This document shows, piece after piece, positions 36,509 to 46,393 of a stretch of DNA of 64,000 bases; positions within the stretch are counted from its first letter, which is position 1, and the number at the start of each line of letters is the position of its first letter. The DNA comes from Phallus indusiatus. Lineage: Eukaryota > Basidiomycota > Agaricomycetes > Phallales > Phallaceae. The DNA lies in contig JAQFWX010000005.1 in assembly GCA_027605045.1 (NCBI GenBank), positions 62,001 to 126,000 of the forward strand, written 5' to 3'. The notes under the pieces are model-generated. The model searched no databases. It was not told where the DNA came from and was given only the letters and a program-made list of their open reading frames with translations. Position numbers and translations under genes: made by a program.

Positions 36509-37509
36509 ATGCCTTTCGTCATAAATCCAAACACATCCAACACCTTTGCTCCTTCGACGAGACGCACATATCCTGCCTTGCATGCTTCCCGCATCCCGGG
36601 CTCGCAATCACTGAGACCACAGACGGTGTAAGTTATATTGTCCCGCTGAAGAGCGCTTTGACCTAACTGAATTTCGATAGCTGGTTACAGCCGCAAAATC
36701 AATCAGGTTCAATCTTGCACAATGAGCAGGGTGCGGAAAGAAGTCAACGACGGGTGACTTCTTTAACAGCAACTAGGCCTGACGTAGGCCAATTTTATAC
36801 ACTGACAACCCAGCCACGCCTTTTACATGATCGCACAAAGGAACAATGGTCTACTTATCATGAGCATGAGGTTGACACAGCCTTCGGTGAAGACAAAGGA
36901 GAACCCAGTGCCTTAAACGCTTCGACGCCCACTCCAAATCGCCTTGCCGAACAGAGTAGAAAACACGACGGACAGGTTTCACTTCATATTAGGGAGAAAT
37001 TCGAAAGTAGACCGCCGGTTGCCGTTTGCAGCGATGAAAAGGTAGCTAGGGCTTTACGGTTTTATGATGAAGTGTTTGGCAAAGGCGCACAAGGATTCGA
37101 TCCGAGGTGTTTGAACGAGAATCCCGTCGTGGCCGCGCGTCCAGCTCAAAATCACCCGGCAGTAGTGCGCGAACGTCTCGTGTCTCCTCACGCTCCTCAA
37201 CGAGAACAAACGACCCCAGAGCCTTTGGCACCCAACACCCCTTCGGTTCTCACACCCCGCTTTCGAGCTCGCGATCCGGTTATATTAAAGCGCCCCACGT
37301 CAGAGAACTGGGGTGTTGAATGCTGTTTGCATTTTGAATTTACATCGCCATCAGGTTGTCGCGTTAAGGTTGAGAACGCAACAGGCTTCATTACCCCACC
37401 CCAAGGGTACACATTATACGACATTGAGGAAACCCCCTATGGTGACTTTGATATGATTTTGCAAGATGCAAACGGAGAATTGACTAGAATGTTCGCCGAT
37501 GAAATGTAA
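36509..37509 (+). CDS. Uncharacterised protein, tandem paralogue B
   Basis: Predicted 315-residue protein, not recognised. Exons: 36509-36627 and 36681-37509. It aligns along its length with the gene at 34190: TKEQWS blocks, the segment EKFESRPPVAVCSDEKVARA, ALRFYDEVFGKG, LNENP, and the C-terminal PPQGYTLYDIEETPYGDFD with LQDANGELTRMF. It lacks the second short exon of its neighbour, whose product carries extra N-terminal residues. The two copies are strongly diverged while keeping block order and splice position. The middle is proline-, arginine- and threonine-rich and likely unstructured. No catalytic motif was seen. The gene lies 1.05 kb after its paralogue. Confidence 0.68.
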
Positions 37510-38659
37510 TGTTAAAGACAGATTATTATCGTGTACTTCCGTTCCGTTTCGATGTGAATATGATTTGTGTCCACGCTTGTAATAATCCAGTGTGAAACCT
37601 CGTCATGTCTTAAGAGGCCGATGAATAATGTTAGCGCGTGTAGCCTTATCAATGCGCTGACCATACACACTGTGATGAGAACACAACCTTTTCTCAAGAC
37701 TTTCACCAAACATACCCTCCATCGTTTCTAAACCCAAGCAACAGAGAAGGGGTTTCAGGAGAACGCGCAACCGACAGCAAAGGATTGGACAAGACGTTGA
37801 CCATCGTTTCGCACCCAAAATGCTTTTTTCTTAGCTTTTAAGTGCTTGACAGATGATCGATGAACGTTTACGAGACGACCGCAGTTTCGCTGTCATAACC
37901 GGGGTCAGCCCAGGCGGCGGGCGCTAATAGCCATGGCACGCTCACCACAAGACGGTGACAGAAGAACCCTTGCACGGTCAAAGCGATTCATTATGACATT
38001 CTCGTCTTAGGCTAACTTCAGCTTGCTGTTCTGCATCGATCTGCATCCTGGGTTGATTTGGGAGATCATGTAATAAGGATGTCTCGTCTCGCATCGTCTT
38101 TCTTTTCTAGGCGAGGCGTTCTCGGTCCGTGACGCGGTGAAGTTAAAAGTTTTGACGGGTCTCTTTTTGTGATTTATCTCAAGTTGGCACAACGGTCGCT
38201 TCGGAACTATCGCTAGTTTATCAAAATGATGAACTTGAAAACGGCGGAGACTTCTCAATTGAGAACCTTCAAGAGTCAAGATTCTTCAAGTTGTTTTTGT
38301 TTCGAAAATACCCGCCCTATCAATGCTCGCATCGTTTCTGGTTGCTGTTGCGCTCTGTTGCGCCGTCCACTCCAATCATAACGTGTAATATTCACGTGTG
38401 CGAACTAACATCACCCAAACCGTGCCTTGGCTTTTTTTTTCATCTGGTTCTGGTGATCCGCTTGGGAGATCCTGTTTTAAACTGACAAGCCAAAATTGCC
38501 CAGATCAAGAGACGGTATCAAGTGAGAATTCCCCGTGGCGGTTTGGCGCTGTGCATTGGACTTCCCCACGAACTAGCCGTGGTTAGCTCCTTCGCATGAT
38601 GGGTTTTGTTATATAAAATGCTATCGTGACTCGTACGTTTCGATCGCTGTTGTACCACT
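37510..38659. other. Spacer before array copy 8
   Basis: Nothing recognised apart from the TATA-like element at 38612. Confidence 0.5.
38612..38618 (+). promoter_or_regulatory. TATA-like element of array copy 8
   Basis: TATAAAA starts 48 nt upstream of the ATG at 38660 in an otherwise mixed-composition flank. Confidence 0.45.
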
Positions 38660-40680
38660 ATGGACATGCTAGTAGGCTCGTCTAATACCAGCCTTGCATC
38701 CGATGCCTTAAAATCAGCTGCGGAACGAGCCGTCGTACAGTCCCGCGTTCTCCATTCAATAACCTGTAAGCCGTTTTCTATATAACAAGGAAGATTAAGA
38801 AAGGATTCGATAGGTTACTTCAACAGACAGCATTATGACTCTTTGTATTCTTGAGATCATATTAACATTTGATGAAGAAGTGGGTTTTATTTCTACATAT
38901 AGATGAAGTTCAAGTCAACGTAAAACCTCCCTTGTCAGGTCATGTACATTTGGAGGTGAGGAATCAGGAATACTATCCCCTTTTGTTCCAAAGACTCAAG
39001 AACACGGGACTTATCTGCTAGGAAACGACCTTGGTCTCTGTTCAAGGTCTGTTTCCTAAGCTGCAGGTATTATACAGTAGCATACTGCGCGTAAGATTTC
39101 AATATTTCCGAATGAGAGCTAAGTATGTACTGACTCAAGACAGCCTTGTCGTGAGTCAGTGTTATCTTCGTTCTCAGTCTAAGTGCATGTCCCACTAATA
39201 TGTTACAACCGGCGACTACTAGTTCCTCCTGCGCCAAACAACATGGTGAGTTGTATGGATGTGTAAATCTTGTCCCTAAATCTGATTCATAAAATTTATT
39301 CAGTTGTGAGCAAAGTTGATACCCTCCTCTTAACAGGGAATAGTTTTTTTGATTGATAAATAATAGTTGTGACTTCGTTGATTGGTATCTCGGCCTGTGC
39401 GTGGATGTCGCCGTTGCTTCTATAATTTCTATAACTCACTCTTCGCAGTACTATTATACTTTTCTCTCTTCTTCCAATTAGCGTTCTTTTAGCCATCAGG
39501 CTAGCTAAACTGTATGCTTCCACCTTGAGTATGACCTTGGATTTCTACACAATTCTTTCTTTGACAAACTGTCTCTAGTGCGCGCAATACTGACTTTTCT
39601 GGTGTTAGGTCGGTCAAGTCTTCTTGTTCCTTAATTATTAACCTGCTTAAATTCTGAGTATTTCACAGTTGAAGTTGCTGTACGAATTGATGCTCCATTT
39701 ACTCCAAGCCATCTTCATTGATCCATTACTTTTCCAGTCAGAAATAGGGATTGTGGTTTCATTTTTGCCCAAGTCCCGGACCACGTATGATCCAACTGCC
39801 CGTGCATGCATCCCCAATGTCTCAAAGTCGTACTGGCTCTCTAAGAGTTTGATTATGTCAGTGATATAACCTAAATTCCTTCCAAAACCAAAACTAATTG
39901 AAAGAATTTAGAATTCCGTACATTACCATTATCTGTGTGTAATAATTCGCTCTATCGACGCGCTGTGGAAACATAACGAACGAACTCAAACTCTGTCAAC
40001 TAGGTGTATATATCGGTATTGCCTGGCACGCGTTCACTCGGCACTGCCGAGAAAAGGCATTACTGTACGGAGTTGGAGCTGTGAGGGAAAATTTTGCTCC
40101 GTTGTATATCCTTTTCATTCGGGATGGTGTGGTTTGCTATATTACGTGGGTTCCCTTCTTCAAGCGCTTCGGTGCACACTTGATATAGGACTTTTTACAT
40201 TTTTTAGCAATTTTCGTAAAACCTCTTTCGCTTGAATCTTCCATGCTAGCCGTAACATACCAAAAATTTTTTAGTCGGGGCATTTTCAGGGTTTCTTCTG
40301 CTGACAGTTCTTTCCAGTAATAATACCCTGTCTTATGCTGGTCCCATGTACGTCCCATCAACAAGCTTAGTATACACTATATATGCTTATGTTTGATTTC
40401 TGCTATTTCTGGCAGTATAATCATTGGGATCTCATCTATATCTGTTCGTTATACTCCCGATCACATTTTCCGAGTTTGAGGGCTTTTTCTGACTGGGCTT
40501 CTTATCTAGTGCTGTCGATTAGCATTGCTTCTGCATGGCGATCCGGAGAACGCGACGGGAGTTTATCAATCAGACACTAGCGAAATTCACATAGGAGCGG
40601 AGTGGAACACGCCAATGAATATTTCCTCTTCAGATATTAACGGGGTCCATAGCAGCATTTCCACCAACGTATGTTTTTAG
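38660..40680 (+). CDS. DUF6533-like seven-helix membrane protein, array copy 8
   Basis: Predicted 331-residue protein. Exons: 38660-38765, 38827-38879, 38939-38955, 39022-39090, 39144-39154, 39223-39245, 39304-39305, 39367-39396, 39449-39528, 39579-39608, 39669-39679, 39738-39856, 39912-39934, 40004-40145, 40208-40215, 40275-40347, 40416-40443, 40510-40680. The sum is 996 nt. Exon 4 is 3 nt longer than usual because the acceptor lies three bases upstream, adding one residue (RKRPWSLFK). The 2-nt exon is TT here instead of TA, changing the encoded Tyr to Phe but keeping frame and an aromatic residue. Landmarks: MYIWR, DWYLGL, LLAIRLAKLYAST, FIRDGVVCYI and LLLHGDPENATGVYQ. A TATA-like element lies 42-48 nt before the ATG. 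Confidence 0.85.
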
Positions 40681-41924
40681 GGCGATGCTTTATTGTTTAC
40701 AAGTGCTGTAATATTTCTAAACATTGAAAAAATATTCCACTTTTTACATCGAACAGAAAGTCCGAATTCGTTTCCTGAGGGTTTTTTTGAATTCCAGCGC
40801 TCTCAACTTGGTCCTTAGGCTATGAGGAACGTAGAAGTAGGAACGGTCCTGAGGCCTGATGTTGGAATATGAGTTACTCCTGTATATAGTACTAGTCACG
40901 GCGCTTATATAGTCCACACCTTTGTGTCCGCTACTTCATCGTCCTGGGATTCCAACACCTGAAACCCTCTTCCCTCAGTTCACAGCTCAGCCGTCCATTA
41001 TAAATGTTACTATACAAAACAAGGTCATGTGATAAATTGGCTAAACATAACAAAGCTACGATCAGTGCCAGATGGTGTGAAAAAATATATGTAAGCACGG
41101 TGACGGGCTGTAAGACCACTCTGATTCAAGCAAATTGTAGATGTCATAAACTTTGCATACGGGAATATATGCGTATGTAACTGTATTTCTAGCCGACTAC
41201 CTTACTAGCTAGAGTCAATACTATGTACAGAATGAGATGGTCTGCGCACATCCGAGTGCTCAGCGAGATAAATCATCTACTAAATAAATCTGCGCAGTCA
41301 AGCCAACTTCGAGTTTAGAGCTCAACGCCGAACTGTGCCCATCAGGGCCATCACTTCCAGTGCCATGTGTTTCGCTTTCTCGTAACTTTTATCTCAAGCT
41401 AACAAAAAAAATTATCTCAAAACTTTCGCGAGCTCAAGATCATCGGAAGTTACACGCGAGGACCCCTCAACTGAAAACCTCACATGCCTGTTCTGATTCC
41501 GTGTCAATATTATAGTGTCGTTTGCAAATTAATTTTCCTCGGCTAACATCGCTTACCACCAAATAGAGTCTTAACCGAGGAACTAATTTGCAAACGGGTG
41601 TAATAAAAATTCCACTTGCATAGGCCATTGACATTCAGTAGTTTTAGTTGCTTTCGTGGTGATTCAAACTTATACCTAGTCGTTCTTAGAAAATCCGAAA
41701 AGACGACTGACAGAAAAACCTATCTGTGACCTGGATTTCATCAGAGATCGCTGATTTGATAAGTGAGGATGTAATCAACTGAGCAAAGGTCCCGATCCGC
41801 CCTTTCGGAACACGGGACAGCATGACACAACAATGTCGAAGATTTAAGAGTAAGTTCCCTCGAATGGTTTTTTTTTTTCAAAATCTCCCTCTAGATCTCT
41901 TTATTAGACCACATCTTTACTGTC
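40681..41924. other. Spacer between array copies 8 and 9
   Basis: Holds the imperfect inverted repeat at 41520-41595; no coding signal seen. Confidence 0.5.
41520..41595. repeat. Imperfect inverted repeat, arms about 25 bp
   Basis: GTTTGCAAATTAATTTTCCT at 41520 pairs with the reverse complement of the segment ending at 41595 (GTTTGCAAATTAGTTCCTCG), with a small gap, over a loop of about 25 nt. It may be a short MITE-like remnant upstream of array copy 9. Confidence 0.7.
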
Positions 41925-43824
41925 ATGAGCGTGTCTGATACATTCAATGCACCCGGGATCTTAATTTCGGAGGAATCAGCAATTCTTAAACAAGCCCGTT
42001 TTTTCAGTTCAATATGTTGTAGGCCGTTTTTCACCCAACACCTGAAGCAATTAAAAAAAGGCTTTAACGAGTTCTTCCGATTTACAGACAGTATCATCAC
42101 TCTATGTATCCTTGAGATAATATTCACATTCGACAAAGAGGTGAGGTTTTTTTAATGACAAATTTCACAGTGATAAGAGTTCTCTTTGTCAGATAAAATA
42201 TATTTGGAGGTAAGGCAGGAGTTCCGTTTCCTCTCGTCCAGGAGACTCAAACGCTAGAATTTTCCAAAGACGGCCTTGGTCTCTCTTCAAGATTTTTTTC
42301 ATAAGCTGCAGATACCATACAATATTATTTGTGGTGTAAGGCTTTAGTTTCTGAAAGACTGGACCACTAACACCGACTTTTGCTAGCCTCGCTGTGGGTG
42401 AGTGTTATTTTCGTGTTATTATGTACATAATGTATTATACTAACAAATACTCCAATGGCGACTGCCACTAGTTCCTTCTGCACCAAATCATACAGTGAGT
42501 ACGCACTGGTGATTTTTTGTTTATTTATTCATGAATTTATTCAGTAGTAAAAGGACCAACTATTCTGTTAATTTGGAAAGTGTTGATATTTAAACTGATA
42601 GCTGCGAATTCCTATATTGGTATCTCGGTCTGTGGGTAGCGTTCCATAACGTCACTGTTGCTTTGATATTAATAACACATTTATCATTGCAGCACTATTG
42701 TAATTTTCTCCCTTCTACCTGGTAGCGGTCTTTTGGCCATCAGGCTGGCAAACTTGTATGCTACCACCTTGAGTATGAATTCAAAATTTCTGCATTACTT
42801 TTTTTCTCTGACAAACGCTGAGCTCAGTGCGTGTAGTATTGACTTCTCTGGTGCTAGGTCAGTCGGGTCCTTTTGTTTCTTACAATTTATTGAAATTCCA
42901 AATTATCAACAGTTGAAGTTGCTGTGCGAGTCGCAGGAATACTTGTGCAGAATTAGCTTTGCTGAAGTATTATTTCTCTAGTCTCAAATAGCAGTTGTGA
43001 TGTCGTTATTGCCGAGGTCCCAGTCGACGTATAATTCGACCGCCCATACATGCAACCCCAATGTCTCAAAATCACTTTGGTTCTCCAAAAGCTTAATTAT
43101 GTTAGTCATAAAATTGCTTTCAGGCTCACGATGAACTGAATAGACACAGGGTTCCATACATTGTTCTTGTTTGTATGTAGTAATATCGTTTCTATCATTA
43201 CCATAGTACTAACTTCAAATCAGGCGTATATATTGGTATTGCCTGGCATGCATTTATCCGACACTGTCGCGAAAAAGCTTTGCTGTCTAGAGTGGGGGCT
43301 GTAAGGGTGAAGTTTGCTCCATTATACATTCTTTTCATTCGAGACGGTGTAGTCTGCTATATTACGTGGGTCTTTCCTTACTTCGGCTGCCTCCGATTCA
43401 TTTACCTTTAGTTTATGATAGCAATTTCTGTGACGTCTATCTCACTCCCAAGCCAATCATTGTGCTAAAAAATTTTCAGCGGGGCTCCTATTAGGGTTTC
43501 TACTTCTGACAACATTTCCCAGTACGGATATCGCGAATTCTGCTGGTGCCATGTACGTCTTAATTTGTGTTTACATAATAATTACAGTGCTGCTCGCTCA
43601 CCTGATAATGCTCGACAGTATAATTGTTGGGATAACATCTGTATCTGTTCGTTACTCTCTGAGATATTTTTTTTCGGCCATAGTGCATATAGGGATTCTT
43701 TGCTAATCTACTTCTCATTCAGTGCTGTCGATTGGCGCTGCTTCTGCATGGTGACCCAGGACACGCAACCGGGATTTATCAATCGGATACCAGTGAGATT
43801 CACATAGGAATGGAAAATTTTTGA
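41925..43824 (+). CDS. DUF6533-like seven-helix membrane protein, array copy 9
   Basis: Predicted 303-residue protein and the last array member. Exons: 41925-42018, 42088-42140, 42193-42209, 42270-42335, 42387-42397, 42472-42494, 42545-42546, 42602-42631, 42693-42772, 42828-42857, 42913-42923, 42982-43100, 43150-43172, 43224-43365, 43422-43429, 43480-43552, 43619-43646, 43723-43824. The sum is 912 nt, all GT-AG. Landmarks: LEIIFTFDKE, KYIWR, RPWSLFKIFFISCRY, YWYLGL, LLAIRLANLYATT, FIRDGVVCYI and LLLHGDPGHATGIYQ. It is closest to copies 7 and 8. The next gene downstream, a D-2-hydroxyacid dehydrogenase, is convergent, and its stop codon lies 474 nt away. No lesion was found. Confidence 0.85.
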
Positions 43825-44297
43825 ATCCATTATAGTCTGTACTCTCGGGAAATTAAATGTATGCGTACCATTCCTTTTTCCTCGTAGTCCTCAATGCCCA
43901 TGATCGAGCTTCAATAGTAAAACGTACTGGTTTTGTTTATTTATAAAATAATCGGCTAGTTTACAATTGCTATGCTATTATATTCAAAATTGGGAGACTA
44001 TGGCCCTATAATTAAAGCGTTTCTTTCGAATTCATTTGCCGGTCTGAAAGTTGTTTGGAAACATTGCTATACATAAAGTCTGTGTTCAAGGACAGCCTCA
44101 GCTTAACAGTTTATACACGACATCAGGGGAAAGATAGGGAGATGTATATATTTTCGTCAGGCTGCGAATTGCAAATTAGGCTATCATGCTGCGCCGCCCG
44201 CGCCAAAGTAATTTCGCATTCGGACACGTTGACTGTTCCGCACCGCACAGAAGTAATAAAGCAGTAAAAATGGAGTGTTGCAACGAATTAAATACAG
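43825..44297. other. Convergent spacer after the array
   Basis: Shared 3' flank of array copy 9 and the D-2-hydroxyacid dehydrogenase gene. No further gene seen; marks the change from accessory to housekeeping content. Confidence 0.5.
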
Positions 44298-46312
44298 TTA
44301 CTGAGTTGGATACAAAAACTTGTAAGGGTTGAAGATACTCTTGGGGTCTAAGATCGCTTTGATCTGATGCATTAGATCAACGCTCAAAGGGGGTTGAGAA
44401 AAGCCAATGTGTGGTGCTTTTTGCAGACCTAGCCCATGTCTAGAAAATTTAGTCAGAATACATAGAAATATTTGTTTTTCAAGTTTAAACTCACTCCGCG
44501 CTGATAGAGCCACGGTGACTGGCGACAAATTTATATATAAAAGGTTCCAAAGCGTCTTGTATCTCAGGCGCATAAGAATCCGCTATGACATTAAGGTGTA
44601 TATTTCCTATTAAAAAGGTTAGAACACAGCTGAAGCACGAGAAAATTAACATAACCATCTCCAAAATGCCCGAAACCGATGACTGATTTCACTTTGCCGT
44701 CCTTTCCTTCACCTTTATATAAGCCAAGTTCTCCCAAATGTTCCCTGGTTCGTTCCACGACAGAGTACATCGAAGACACCGGCAAAGAAACGTCATATTT
44801 GAAAACCTTCCCTGTTTTTCCAGCTGCCTCTGTTATTGTTTCACGAAGCTCCCATAAGGAAGTAAACTGGGTGTTATCTTGGGCAAGGACACCGTTGGTA
44901 ACAATCTCGGATTCCAGCAAATCCTCCAATAGTGCAGTAAGTTTCTAGGAAATGATGAGGACATATTCAATTTGTATACAAAGTCATACTTGATCGTCAT
45001 GATCTTTATTGCTGCCAGTCGTCTCAATTAGAACGAAAAATGGAGCGTCTTCTCCATCTTCGAAAACTTTCTTTGGTGATCCTGAATGAGCCTGTTGAAT
45101 TCTATGGCCAGCCTGGTCGAAGAATTCAAACGCCGAAAGAATCTCTCCGACGTGTTGACGGGTTTTAATGAATGCTTTTTGAATAGCGTCATAAGAGTCT
45201 AAAGACAATACCGCGACATTTTTGGCCTGAAAACGATGTAAATTTTGTAAATTTTGTTGTCAATTTCAACTTTGAGATATAAACATTACTTTTAATTTCG
45301 GAGCCGCCAGCAAGGAAACAGCTGTAATAACGCCAATGCTACCTTCACTGCCGATAAAAAGTTGCTTGAGGTCAAATCCAGTATTATTCTTTCTTAGTGT
45401 ACTGAGGTTATCCAATATTCGGCCGTCAGGTAGTACAACTTCTAAACCGAGCACCGTTCCTCGTAAAGATCCGTACCGGATTACCCGAAGGCCACCTGCG
45501 TTAGTAGCTATATTTCCTCCTATCTGACAGCTAGTGATAATTCAAAGAAGAAAGACACCCATGGACCAGTCACTTACCTCCCTTTAGCTCCCAAATCGAG
45601 TGGAACCGTATAATTATACTCGGCCAAATAATTATCCAAATTTTCTAAAATTACTCCGGCATCACAGGTGACGATTCCGGAAACCTCATCAAAACTTCTG
45701 ATTTTATTCATGTTTCCAAGATTGAGGATTATTTCGTCATGTACTGGAACACTGCCGCCTTCAATAAGAATGGATTCTTAGCGTTGAATGAGCGAAAGGA
45801 GGGATAATGCTTCTTACCAACTAAGCCGGTATTGCCTCCTTGAGGAACAATGGCGAGATTGCAGTCGTGACAGTACCTGACAATTTCGCTGACTTCTTCA
45901 GTGGTTTTGGGTTTGAGAACGACCTTGGAGTATCCTCGGTACTTTCCCATCCAATCAACGTTGTACGACTCCAGTTCGCTTTCCGGGACAAACTCGACGT
46001 TGGCATCGCATCCTAGTGACTTTAACGGACTTCTGAGACACATAAAATCAATTCCCAACCTTCTATCGATGTCAGAAGTGACGCTTTGCCAGAAAGGATA
46101 TTACGAAATGCATGGATGTCTTCCGGTTGAACAGTCGAATAGCTACCCCTTTGAGGATGATAAGTTCCTGAACGACAAGAGCTAGAGGTGGTGAACATCC
46201 TCAACGAACGGCATTGCAATGATGTCCGAATGTTCGCGACATGACAACGCGAAAGTTGTTTCGTCGCTGCGACTCGGACTCGTTTTGCAGTAGTGGGGAA
46301 AAGTTGCATCAT
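44298..46312 (-). CDS. Mitochondrial FAD-linked D-2-hydroxyacid dehydrogenase (D-2-hydroxyglutarate / D-lactate type)
   Basis: Oxidises a D-2-hydroxyacid to the 2-oxoacid using FAD. Family members act on D-2-hydroxyglutarate or D-lactate in mitochondria, and the sequence alone does not decide which. Minus-strand exons: 46312-46060, 46012-45818, 45758-45578, 45530-45290, 45226-44990, 44944-44656, 44606-44495, 44439-44298; 549 residues. The N-terminus is basic and serine/arginine-rich, a plausible transit peptide. The FAD-binding_4 core shows [15 protein letters not shown] across exons 2-3, then [15 protein letters not shown] and [13 protein letters not shown]. The C-terminal FAD-oxidase domain carries GHFGDGNIHLNV (metal/substrate histidine) and [11 protein letters not shown] near the end, finishing with [11 protein letters not shown]. 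All hallmark residues are present. It shares a very short divergent promoter with the CofD-like gene starting at 46394. Confidence 0.93.
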
Positions 46313-46393
46313 GTCACGACGTTTCTCACGCCGTTGTCACGCGCTAGAAGAGTATTTGAATACCGATGTCGTGGCGATTTGTGGCTCTTCGCC

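Noticed and set aside
1462..42546. The conserved TAGTAAG core as a mere branch point or zero-length recursive splice site
   Set aside because: Without the two bases the frame between exons 6 and 8 fails in every copy, and the core is followed by a proper GTRAG donor. Recursive splicing cannot be excluded but would not by itself restore the phase.
839..43824. Array loci as pseudogenes, because no frame longer than about 140 codons exists there
   Set aside because: Following splice consensus and family motifs gives complete in-frame coding sequences for all nine loci; stops seen in single frames lie in introns.
46241..46393. CofD-like protein starting at 46241
   Set aside because: This extension overlaps the first exon of the divergent dehydrogenase and shows no transit-peptide or family similarity.
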